From: Undaria pinnatifida
Lineage: Eukaryota; Sar; Phaeophyceae; Laminariales; Alariaceae
Length of the DNA: 64,000 nucleotides
NCBI GenBank assembly: GCA_012845835.1
Contig: JABAKD010000016.1
Location: forward strand, 18,727,367-18,791,366
Direction: 5' to 3'
Under the pieces are notes generated by a model, which ran no database searches, was not told the origin of the DNA, and saw only the letters and a list, made by a program, of their open reading frames with translations. The first letter of the stretch is position 1. Each line of letters starts with the position of its first letter. Positions 21,723-33,700 of this stretch are shown here, in pieces. The position numbers were made by a program, and so were the translations under genes.

Positions 21723-24700
21723 ATGTCTACGCTCGCAGCGGCTCGCGCCGACAACATGTACTACCCTCCGGAGTGGAGGCCTGAGATGGGGGGCATCTCC
21801 AAGTTTCAGGGCTCTAATGGTCACAACCAGTACGAGAAGTACGGGAAAATTCGCTTCGAGCTACCGGTGCATGGATGGTGCCTTGGGTGCGGGCGACACA
21901 TTGGCCGGGTGAGTCCTTTAACGTTGTCTGGCAGCAGCAGTAGCAGCAGCAGCAGCAGCTCCTGCACAGGTCAGCAGCAGTGTTACGTATCTGCTATGTA
22001 TGGGTTCTCCACATTAAGCTGAACTTTCCACCCTTCTACACCCAGCACAACCAGTGCCCGTGCTGATGTCTCGTAGAGGGACGAGCTCTGTGGTCACGAA
22101 CTACGAGACAAGAGATACACCATGTCAAGTACGAGTTGTACTTACTTGGCCACAACACTCACTTGTTTCCGACGTTGTTGCCGCTTCGCTCTTTGCGGTG
22201 TTGTCCGGTACTCTGCACTTGCCTGTTCGAAGCTCTGTTTGTGGGCTCGATACCGCAGCGGCAGCAGCAGCAGCAGCACCGACTAATCGATGGTTAGTGC
22301 GAATTCGTAGTTTGACGTCTAAAAACCAGAAAGCAAGGTTCCCACGTACAAGCAGTGCCAACAGCAGCATGGCAAAGATCTCTTAAGTAGCAAAAAATTG
22401 CTTCGTGCGACATAGCTACTGACTGCTGTAACTGGCCGCAATTGTTTGCGACGTGGATCCTGCTTCGCTCTTTTCTGTGCTACATCCTACATCCTACTCC
22501 AGTGCACTGCTGTTGTTGTACTAGACTAATACTTACAAAGCTTTGTGGCTCGATACGGCAGTAGAGGCAGGCCATCCGTACAACGAAAATATTTTTTCAG
22601 AAAAAAGGTGAAATTCGGGCGATTTTGGGTTAAGGCGCTCCTAGATCTAGGATACGATTCAGACGAAAAGTGCTACGGCTGTATGTAGACGCGTGCTACG
22701 ATAGCGGAAAGGGCGAGAGCTTGACTAGAAAAAATACGGTGAAAATCGACGAACATACAAAAGGCCGTACGGCAGCAGCAACAGCGCAACAGCAGCATAC
22801 CATGCCACATGCCACTCTGGACGAACCTTCAGAGCCCCCAAACCCCTCCTTACACTAAATCCAAGTAATTTTGTCCCCCAAAACGGGTTTCTAGTTGTAA
22901 GCGGATCAAGGACCGTCGACACATTTTTATCAATAACGAAACAAATTTACCATTATAGTGAACGAAAAAAAAAGCTGAAAAAAAGGACCCCTCCCAATAA
23001 AAGCTCACCCACATAGTAAATTACAAGTACCAACAACGCAGCTTGCAAAGATGAGTACATTGTATTGACCTGAAATTCGTCGAACTCACGGCTGACGTTC
23101 TTGAAATAATTTTTATAAATCGTTACATTTCCATCCTGAGTGGTATCTGCTACCGGGATGTGTAACAGCCAGGCAGGACGCGTTGTCTGTTTTTCGGTTG
23201 AAAATAGTTTCAATGACTGCTATTATTAATATCTCTCATAAATCGTGGCACTGAATTCGAAGAGCGCGATCGCCCGTGCGCCCGATGGCCCAAATGCTGC
23301 TGCTGCTGTTGTTGTAGTCGAACCTCCTACTGCTGCTGTCGTTGGTAATCAGAATGAAAGATTGAGATGTCAGCAGTATCCATCCCCTCCCGCGGTTTGT
23401 ATGGCACGGCATGGCCAACTTACTCTCTCTCTCTTCATACTTTTTGGTCGCAGAGCACGATGCCTCTTTTGATGTTTTACCGGATGAAGAGTCGGCGCGG
23501 ACACTGGATGTCGATGGGTAGAATGACCAACGCACACGCGCGCACGAAACAATCGACGATTTTGACTTCCAAACGACTTGCTCCGCCGGCTGTTTTTATT
23601 TTTCTTTTTCTCGCACTTCTACTTTCCAGCTTCTGGACAAGCCGTGGACACAAGTGTCGTCCCTTCTCCCCCCCGGTTCTTGCCTTCAGTTTTTTGTCGC
23701 GCATAGGGTTCAGCAATCCCACTGCTCGTCGATTTTTCATCGAATGTTGCTACCTCACGCTCTCGCGCTCTCGACCCCCATGATCTTACCTGCCTACCCA
23801 TAGTACAGGCCAATCAGAAGGCTCCATTTAGGCCTTTTTTTTCCTACACAGTCCCTCCCCATAGTACACCATAGTAAGGCCAATCAGCGAGCGACACGGG
23901 GGTTGTGCGCGGCGCAACTCTGGTAGTACAAGTAGTAGTGCTGCTGTAGTACTGCTGCGGTCGGCTCTGCCCAAGCGGCGCCCCAGCGGCGGCGGCGTAC
24001 CTCAAAAGCACAAAAACATGAGGCAAATACATGTTGTCCACGCCTGCCGTAGGGCGGTCTTTGTGGCGCTGCTGCTATTCGCCCGGGGTGGAATTCAGCG
24101 TGTGGTCGCTCCTCCTGCCCCTGTCCGAAGGCCGGCAGGGAAGCAGAATCGAGCGGGTGCGGGCAAGCCAGGACCTCCATCCCAGGCCGACAAGAGACGC
24201 AAGATCATGGAGACGAAACGGCATGATAGCCGGTGGAAACGGTGGTCGGGGGTTGGAGGAGCAGAGCAGGGTAACTCCGCCTTTTCCGGGTGCGGGCGAG
24301 CTAAAAAGGCGGAGTTACCCTGCTCTGCTCCTCCAACCCCCGACCACCGTTTCCACCGGCTATCATGCCGTTTCGTCTCCATGATCTTGCGTCTCTTGTC
24401 GGCCTGGGATGGAGGTCCTGGCTGGGATGGAGGTCCTGGATTGCCCGCACCCGCTCGATTCTGCTTCCCTGCCGGCCTTCGGACAGGGGCAGGAGGAGCG
24501 ACCACACTCTGAATTCCATCCCGGGCGAATAGCAGCAGCGCCACAAAGACCGCCCTACGGCAGGCGTGGACAACATGTATTTGCCTCATGTTTTTGTGCT
24601 TTTGAGGTACGCCGCCGCCGCTGGGGCGCCGCTTGGGCAGAGCCGACCGCAGCAGTACTACAGCAGCACTACTACTTGTACTACCAGAGTTGCGCCGCGC

Positions 24701-27700
24701 ACAACCCCCGTGTCGCTCGCTGATTGGCCTTACTATGGTGTACTATGGGGAGGGACTGTGTAGGAAAAAAAAGGCCTAAATGGAGCCTTCTGATTGGCCT
24801 GTACTATGGGTAGGCAGGTAAGACCATTGGGGTCGAGAACTCATGAAACCTACCTATACCAGGCTCGAGGATAACCTGATACGCCACCGGGGCGACCGGC
24901 TGTGCGACCCAACAGCTACGCATGATGCGAAGCCCGTTATTTAGTCTACTCCGTAATGAATAAAAATACACTCCAGCTGTAAGATCGAAGGTTTGATTGA
25001 AGCTCATATTTGCAAGCTGTGTGTATTACTCCGATCGCGCTTACTTCTGGGTGTGTGTCCATATATGTATAGTCAAGGTCAGTGACTCCCCTTGGAACTA
25101 CAGTAGTGTAGCTTGTACCAGGGTCAACAGGGTGGTGTTAATCAATCTGTGCACGGAAACTAGAAACCCGTTTTTGAGGGGGACTAAATCTGACGGCTGT
25201 GAAATACACCAGTTTATCATGTAAATACTGTAAGTCGTATAACCGGGGGGGTAGGCTGGGTTTTGAAGGGCGCGCGGGGGGGGGGGGGGGGGTTCCATCA
25301 TTGTTAGATCGCAAAAATGTGTAGGAGCTTACTGCACGCGTGATGCTAGGTCTAGGCAGTGGTCGGGGTGGCGGCGAAGGAGGGGGCGGAGGGGAGGAGT
25401 CATTGGAACTTGAAAGACAATATAAATACACCTTGAAAAAAAATATATAGTGGGCATCTGTATTTAACACGAAGGTGGATATTTTGCTCGCATCCACCTC
25501 CGTTTCCTTTCCCCCCTCCCGACTTCCCCCACCCCCCTAATATATATATGTAATAGTTGGCCTCGGTTGGCACCGACGCCGTAAAACATTTTATGTATAT
25601 TAGGGTTGGCGTTGGTTGGCAACGACGCTGTAAGACATGCCAGTCTCTGCGTGAGCTAGACAACCACGGTACCTTTTTATTTTCCATTTTTATTTTTGGC
25701 GGTCACCATGATGGTTATCGAGTTAGATCATATTGTGCGGTGTGGAGAACCGTAGCTCCGCACAGGGGGAATGATCGCATCACGTAGTGTGAATATGGTC
25801 AGGCACTCACGAGGCAGTTACATAGTATTTATAGTACCCATTGCTGTCTCTGGGGTGGCCACGCCACACAACAAAGTAACTCATTAGCGCTGTCATCCAT
25901 GGGCAAGAAAGTAGGCACAAGGTGCCGAAGTCCATCTCACGAGGCGGTTCTTGGAAGGATGCAGTTCACCCTTCATTCCTTCATGCGACTCGCCGAACAC
26001 CTCACGGCGCTTCGCGCTTGATGTAAGCAATGTCTGCCTGGTTGGTGAAAATCCGACGTGCTCCGTCTCGGCATAGTAGGGATGCAAGGGTCTATGGTCA
26101 TACGACTACGGCCATGCACAAACTGAGTGCCCCCCCCCCCCCACCCCCCCCCCGACCACACACATACGCCTCCCCCGCCGCCCCTCCAAAATATCATCAC
26201 CCCCCCCCCCACACAAACGCACAAAAAAATACCCTCCCCCTCCCTCGCCGCCCTACCTGAGATCAAAATCTGACAGAATAATAAACACTACCCGACAGGT
26301 GATATCATCTCTTTACCTTTCGAGCCACCCATACGGCAGCAGCTTTAATTAATGTATTATGGTCTTCAAGTTCAAATTACCCCTACCCCCCGCCCCCTCC
26401 TTCCCCGCCACCCCCACCCACCATCGCCTAGACCTAGCCACCACGCGTTCAGTAAGCTCTTCTACATTTATGCGACCAAAACTGTTGGAAACCCCCACCC
26501 CCCCCGCCCCTTCCTTTTCAACCCCCCGCCCCGTTAAAAAACCCGCCCTCCCCTCACATGTTATACAACTTACACGATATACATAATAAACTGGTGCACT
26601 CCTTCCACAGCCGTCAGATTTTGTCCCCCTCAAAAACGGGTTTTATTGTTTCCGCGCACAGGTTGATTAGCATCACCCTGTTGACCCTGGTGCAAGCTAC
26701 ACTGCTGTAGTTCTAAGGGGGGTCGCCGACCTAAATCCTTAACGAGGACACACGCCCAGTAATACGCGCGATCGGAGTACCACACACACAGCTTGCGAAG
26801 ATGAGTTTCGACGAAACCTTTGATCTCAAAGCTGGAGTGCAGTTTTATTTTTGTAATACATAAATTGGAGCTACCGCATGGATGGCTCGAAAGGTAAAAG
26901 AGGTGGTATCAACTGTCTAAATATGATTAAGTATGATACTACTGCTGTAGTATTATTGTATTAGTAGTGCAGCACCTGCGGAGCCTTTCTTGCGGTTGCT
27001 GCGGCGCCTTTATCATACTGGTCGTAGTTGTGAAGAGAGGGAAGAGAAGTCACTTTTAGATTTATTTTGCAACACGCTCCACGTCTGTAACTGAAAAAAA
27101 TGTGAGCTGTGCAGCTGTGGTCGTTGACCGTTGGCCTTTGACGATGCTGTGGCTACTGTAACTGTGAGCTGTGACTAGCTTTAAGCGAGTTGAACCAAAA
27201 TGGCCGTTGCTTCTGCTTCAAGCTGGCGCAAACAAACGTGCAGACTCTGTTGTCAATCGTGAGTGAGGTATTGGTGATGGCTGGACCAAATGGTTGATAA
27301 GCTGGACCAAAATGGTCGATTTTCTCCATCAAAAGGGTAATATTGTCCTCTTGATCATGGCAGCGTCTAGGGAAGGTATTCAATTCGATGCGAGTCGACG
27401 AGGGAAGAACATGCTCAAATACTCTTGCGATGAAAACGAAGGCGCGTACCGTAGAGGGGAAGGGGCGAAGAGCCTTGCTTAATGACCCCGGATCTGACGT
27501 ACGTCTGAGGAGGGAGAAGGAGAATAAAAAGTGCGAAGATAATAACAGGGATGGGCGACGAAAAAGCAAAATAACAAAATGACCTACACCTGGTGTCGTC
27601 AATGAGGAATGCATATGCCCCCCCCGCCCGCCCCGCCCCCTCCCCCCCTTAAAAACCCCGCCTTCCCTTCACCGGTTATATGAGTACAGGATATAGACTT

Positions 27701-30700
27701 GCTTAAATCTTTTTTCTGAAAGTGCTCGGTTGGCACCTCCCTGGCATCTCCGGGGGTCCCAGTACGACGCCGCCTCCTTGCATTACTTGCGGAACGGTCC
27801 AGCTTTTTGGGGGTTTCTTGCTCGGCCTTTATTATTTATGTTTCTGCTCGTTTTGTCAGTTGTTTGTTGACTTTTCAGCTGCTGCCTGCAAATATGGTTT
27901 TTCCGCCAACAACACGATTTTGAACTTTTTCGCGATTTTTTCTTCTTTTTTTGTCTAGTAAGTTGAACTTCCTACCATTTGCCGCTAATTTGCCGCCTGT
28001 GCATTACTTAGCGGAACGGTCCAGCTTTAGCTTTTCTTTGATTCCCACCATTTGTTTTGTACTTGACGAAGTTTCATCAGCTGAGATTTGGGCTTGGCTC
28101 ATCAGCTCCGCGCCGCCCAGCACCCCACCGCAGCGCTATAGCTCACAACAACGCAGCGCCGGGCAGTGCCCGGCGATGCCCTGCAGCTCAGCTCAGCAGC
28201 GCACCGCAGCGCAGCACTAGCTCAGTAGAGCGAAGCGCTGTGCTTTGCCGTGCTTTGCCATGCTGCGTGCTTTGCTATACTTTTTTACTAGTTCGTACAT
28301 GCCAATAATATGCCAAGTATCATACCACATACCGGTACTCTTAATATTACACCAGGTTTGTACATACCTGGTATGACGTTATTGTATCACAAACAATGCA
28401 CCCCCAGCTCAGTTTCGCACGGCTATATATTTCTCAGCAGCGCAGCGCAGTGCAGTGCGGTGCCGTGCCTTGCCCTTCGTTTTGCGGTGCTGTGTCGTGC
28501 GGCGCTGTGCGTTCTTTTGAACATACAGCAGCTGTTACTAGTAGTTGTAGTACCAGGTATGATACTGATATCAGGTTTATGTACGTGTTTTGTGTACTCG
28601 TCTTTTTGCTTTCTTCAGTTGATTGTCCTCTCTCGGTCCCCATGCCCCCCCCCCCCCGCAAATATCGCACGTACTACCGTTCAGAACGTGACATCAACAA
28701 GCACACAGCACAGCGCAGGGCACTTAGCTCTGCACAAGCACCTCTTAGCATTATTATCAATTCGCTATTCGCACCGAATAATCACGGGCCTCTTCTTCCT
28801 GGCCCATTTATTTTCATGTTTCAGTTAGTTGCATTAGTTCTTGCGCGAGCGTAGCGGGCGGCGTCAGCAGCTTTGCGGAACGGAGCCTTGTGCTTTCTTT
28901 AGAACCACACAGAGTACCACCAGGTACCGTTGGTAAGTGTGTGTACTCGTCTGTTTGCTTTTTCATCATTGGTTTTGTTCTCCATCTCGATCCTCTTCGC
29001 GATTTTTTCTTCGCAAATTACACCCGTACTACTGCCGATCAGAACGTGACATCGCCAACATACAGCACAGCACAGACAGAGCAATCAGCTCCGCACAAGT
29101 AGCTCGTGCTATTTTCAAATCGCTAGTTGCACTAAATCATGGGCCTCTTTCTGCCTCCTTCACATTTATCAGTTGGAATCTTCCTTGCGCGAGCGTAGCG
29201 GGCGGCGTCAGCCGCCCGCGGAGCGGAGCCCTTGTACATAGTACACTGATGGATTCCACAACCGTCAGATTTTTTCCCCCTCAAAAAACGGGTTCTATGG
29301 TTTCCGTGCACAGATTCGTTAACATCACCTTGTTGACCCTGGTACAAGCTAGTTCTATCGGTCGCCCCGGTGGCGTATCAGGTTATCCTCGAGCCTGGTA
29401 TAGGTCAGTTTCGTGAGTTCGAGCCCCGCCGAGTGCATACTCGTATAAATTCGTTGGGACTTTTTTCTCTTCTTGAGTACAGATTGACTTGCGGAAAGCG
29501 CGAGAGCGTGAGTTAGCAACACTCGATGACAAATCGACGAGCAGTGGGATTGCTGAACCCTATGCGCGATAAAAATTGAAGGCAAGAACCGGGGGGAGAA
29601 GGGACGACACCTGTGACCACGGCTTGTCCAGAAGCTGGAAAGTTAAAGTGTGAGAAAAAAAAAAAAAAAGTTTCAAGTGGAGTCGTCGATCGATATCCTT
29701 AATGAGGACACACTCTCAGTAATACGCGCGATCGTAGTATCACACACAGCTTGCAAAGATGAGTTTCGACGAAATCTGTCTTCGATTTCACAGCCGGAGT
29801 GTATTTTAATTTTTCGTTAAATACCAGGGGGGCTTCGCCGCGCCAGGCTGACGCCCGCCTGCGGCTCCGCGCATGCCCGTAAGGCAGGTGGTAAACGAAG
29901 CGGAGAGGGACCATAGAAACGACAATTTACTGCCAAGGGGTACGGTGTGTCGTATTAAATCAGTTCATAGTATTGCAAGTATGAGGTGGAGCGATTGTGG
30001 AGGGGGTTTGTATATACTGAAAGGACAAAGCAATGGAACGGTCGGGAGGACGCGAAATCCATGATTATTATCGTATCATCTGCCAGGTACATACATACGA
30101 GTATACCGGGGGTAGTATGGCAGGACTTCTACGACAGCAGCAGCAGTAATCGCCAAACCACCTCGTTCCTCGAACGAACTGCTGCTGTGTCATCATTTTT
30201 AGCAGTCCGACCATATATACCTGGACCTCTCTGCTCTCTTCTCCCCTGTGTGCGAGTACTCCTATTCATATACCAGGTATATTAATATGTATTGCCCACG
30301 AGGCTCATGAATCACGCAGCTTGCAACGTTGAATCTAGACCGCTCAACTGTTGGAATTCAGTATCGACCGCTCAATTGGTCGAACTCACGTCTGACGTAT
30401 TTGAAATATTGTTTTAAAAAAAGAGTACAGTACAGCATGCCAGCCGGTAGCCCGGGCACGGTGCAGGCACGCCCGAGGCCTCCTCCGACACAGTCGGAGT
30501 CGGGGAGCAAGATGAGAGAGTTTGGGGCCGAGGGGTGATGCTCATCGCAAGCTAGCACGGCAAAAGCTCAAAAATACGTACAAGGAAAGCTGAGGAGCCT
30601 TCTCCGAGCAGCGGCTGCAATTGTGTGCGTGCATTTATTTGATGTCCTGAGAATGATGCGCCGGTTGCACGTGGTCTTTTTTTAACTAGTTTAGTCTACA

Positions 30701-33700
30701 GCAGTCGTACAATAGTTTATAATTTCCCTGGTACAGTGGGGTACCCATTTTGAGAGCGTCCACGATAAGATACAATTGAGTTAAAGAGCGGTCAAACCGA
30801 CTTGTCACGCGTTGTGATTCCTATGCTAAAACTTACCTGGTACATGATACCATTCGGAGATAAGAGCGGTAAATCTGGCATTTTCTGAGGGGCTCGTCAC
30901 TTTCGAGCCCCGAAATCCCTCCCTATACTAAATTCAAGTATATGTGTCCCCCAAAGGGCTTCCAGCAGTAAAGGGCGTTAAGTCGAGTACCCCACTGGAT
31001 ATCATAGCATCATAGCGCCAAAAACCCTTTCGAGCTGGCTGCAGCAAGGTTCTACGACTGCGCTTCTACGACCGCCGATCGATGTGTACGATTATCCCAA
31101 AGACTCCAATCGACACACACAAGTTGACGATAGTTGCATGTATCCTATATGCGCGAGGTCCTAGCGAGAGGTACTAAATACGACGAGATAACGTTTAGAA
31201 GTACATGCAAGTACGAGTACTCGTTGTGCCTCTTCTGTTAGCCCCTCTAGAGCTGTACCCACGTTTTTGCGGACAAACTACGTGGATTCATTGTGGTATA
31301 CTATTTGCAGCTGTAAAGAGTCCCTCTTCCCCTTTGGGCACACACCAGTCTGTTGATTTGCCCCAGAGACAAAACACGAGAAAAGCTCAACTAACAGCGC
31401 ACTCGCCGCGTCCCCACCATCGTGGGATGGCGGGCGCGTTTGAACTTTTTTTGTACACGTACTTACTTCTGTCTTTTTTCTGAGCGGGCTCGTTGGTATG
31501 ACCCTGACCTCTGAAGACCTCCCGCTTGAGCACCGCCTCCTTCCATTACTTGCGGAACGGTCCAGCTTTTATTTGATTTCATCCTTCACTTTTTTTTCTT
31601 TTTAGTGTTGTTTTTTTCAGTTGTTTCTTGATTTTCAACATTTTCCCTCAAATTTGACTTCTGCCAACTCGATTTTAGACTTGTTCTTTGTTTTTCCTTT
31701 GTTCCATCTTTTTTATTTTGTGGAAGTTGAACTTCCTCCAAATTTGCCGCCTGCGAGGACAGTTGAAGTTAGCGGAACTCATGCACACACGCACGATGTT
31801 TTCTGTGGTCTGTGCCTTGCTGCACAAGCTGTTTTCGCCGTTGCTCTGGGAGTGGTCGTTGCCGGGGTTGAGGGACGCTGAAATTCTGTGTGGCTGGAGG
31901 TCTCGCGCGAAACGCGAGAAGAGCCTGACCCGTTGCTGTATCGTTTTTTTCACACGAAAAAAAACACAACAGCAGTAGTAGATTGTAGTTGCTTCGGTAT
32001 ACAAAACGGCGTTAAAACTGCAAAACGGGACCATGAGCTTTTTCTCATGACCGCCTACCATACGAAAAATCTGCACACAGCGGCATCCGCCGCCAACGAT
32101 TCCTCGCCCCACAGACCACGAGATCGCACCATACCTTGGACGCTGTATTCGCCATTACTCTGAGAGTGCTCGTTGCCGTGGTTGAGGGACGCTGACGCTG
32201 TGTGGTTGAACCTCTCGCTCCAACCGCGAGATCGTGACCCGTTTCTGTATCGACTTTTTTCACGCAAAAAAAACACAGGGTAGTAGATTATTGCTGTTCC
32301 AAAACACAGAAAACAAGATTAGTCTTAATTAGCAGTTGGTTCGGCGTAATTGGTCCTTTCTTGTAGGAATAAAGTCACATAATGGGAGGTCTTCTATTGA
32401 CCAACCATTTCTGAGTACTGCTTATACGAAGACGTATTGCTATCTGCACACATCACCTTCCGTCGCCGATGATTCCTCGCTTCAAACAGCACGAGATGGC
32501 ACGAGGCCTTCGAGGTTGCGCGCCTCATTGTTCTGAAAGGGATTGCTGCCAATATTGCGTGCCGCTCATGCTGTGTGGCTGAAGCTCTCGCTCGAAAGGA
32601 AAAGAGCCTGACCTGTTTCTGTATCTCATTTTTTTTACAAGAATAAAGGCAGAGCAGTTGTTTGCTGCTTCGGATTCGAGACAGACATATAGATTGCGAG
32701 TGTGATACGAGGCGCGTACGTTATGCTCATGCATGTGGCGTCCGGACTGTTTTCGTTGAGCATGGCGGCGACCCTCTTGGCATTGTCGAAGTCACCAGTT
32801 TGCGCCTGCATTCAATCGTGGACATCTGTCCGCTTCACACTTTTTTTGTTGTATATTGATGTTTTTCGTTTTTGAGCGAAGCACCTTGTAAACCGTAAAA
32901 GGACACCTTGGCGGCTATGATATGGAGAAATTGGTCGAAGCTCATGTTCACAATCTGCGTGTGATAAAATTGGCGCCCGTTATTTTTCGCCTTGCAGGGA
33001 ACCCGTTTCAACGCAACCAAAGATCAGGCGGGGACGTACTACAGCACGAAGATATGGCAGTTCTCGATGAAGTGCCCCTCTTGCAGCACGGTTCTGGTCA
33101 TTCAGACCGACCCCAAGAACACGGACTACGAATATGTGTCGGGCATCCGCAAGAAGGACATGGCGTTCGACCCGGAGGAGGCGCAAACCGAGCGGGTGCA
33201 GGACAAAGAGGTGTCCGACCAGCTGGCAGGTGCGAAGCGTGTGCACCTACCGGGACTCGTAGTGTAATACGTATGGCGGAAGCCAACGATCGATGATGGA
33301 TGAAACAACAAAATATGTGGTCGAATCGTGCAGCTAATTATTATTAGTACAACTTTTAGATTGCGCTGTCCTCGTGAAGATGTAGTATATCTTATTGTTA
33401 ATGGTAGCTCTACGAGGTACCAGATGTCATGCAGCCCGTAGTTCCTGCGCGGTGCCCTATGACGCGCCATGGTCACTAGGTTGTAGGCTATATAAAACTA
33501 TGCCAGGTAAAATATTATCACGTGTTTGTAATTTATGGTGTACCTGGAAGTGTTAGCGTTTGTACCATAATTGGTAGCACATCAGCAATATCCCTGTTGC
33601 ACATTCGTTCCTCGCTCGCCACCCCCCCCCCCTGCGCTGACACCCCCAGCTGGGGTGTAATATATCCCCTGTACCGGCCAGATCACGACCGAAATAACCC

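Noticed and set aside
22031-22150. Decayed copy of CCDC130-like exon 1
   Set aside because: Only a short word (GGTCAC, TACGAGA) is shared. The block matches 17880-17990 far better and is a dispersed repeat.
24018-24589. Pair of similar ~165-codon frames as duplicated genes
   Set aside because: They are the same sequence read on the two arms of one palindrome and have no recognisable family. Kept only as a finding.
28100-28510. GC-rich GCAGCGCAGC region as a CpG-island promoter or CRISPR-like array
   Set aside because: Words are irregular, with no spacer pattern and no gene start nearby. It is low-complexity DNA.
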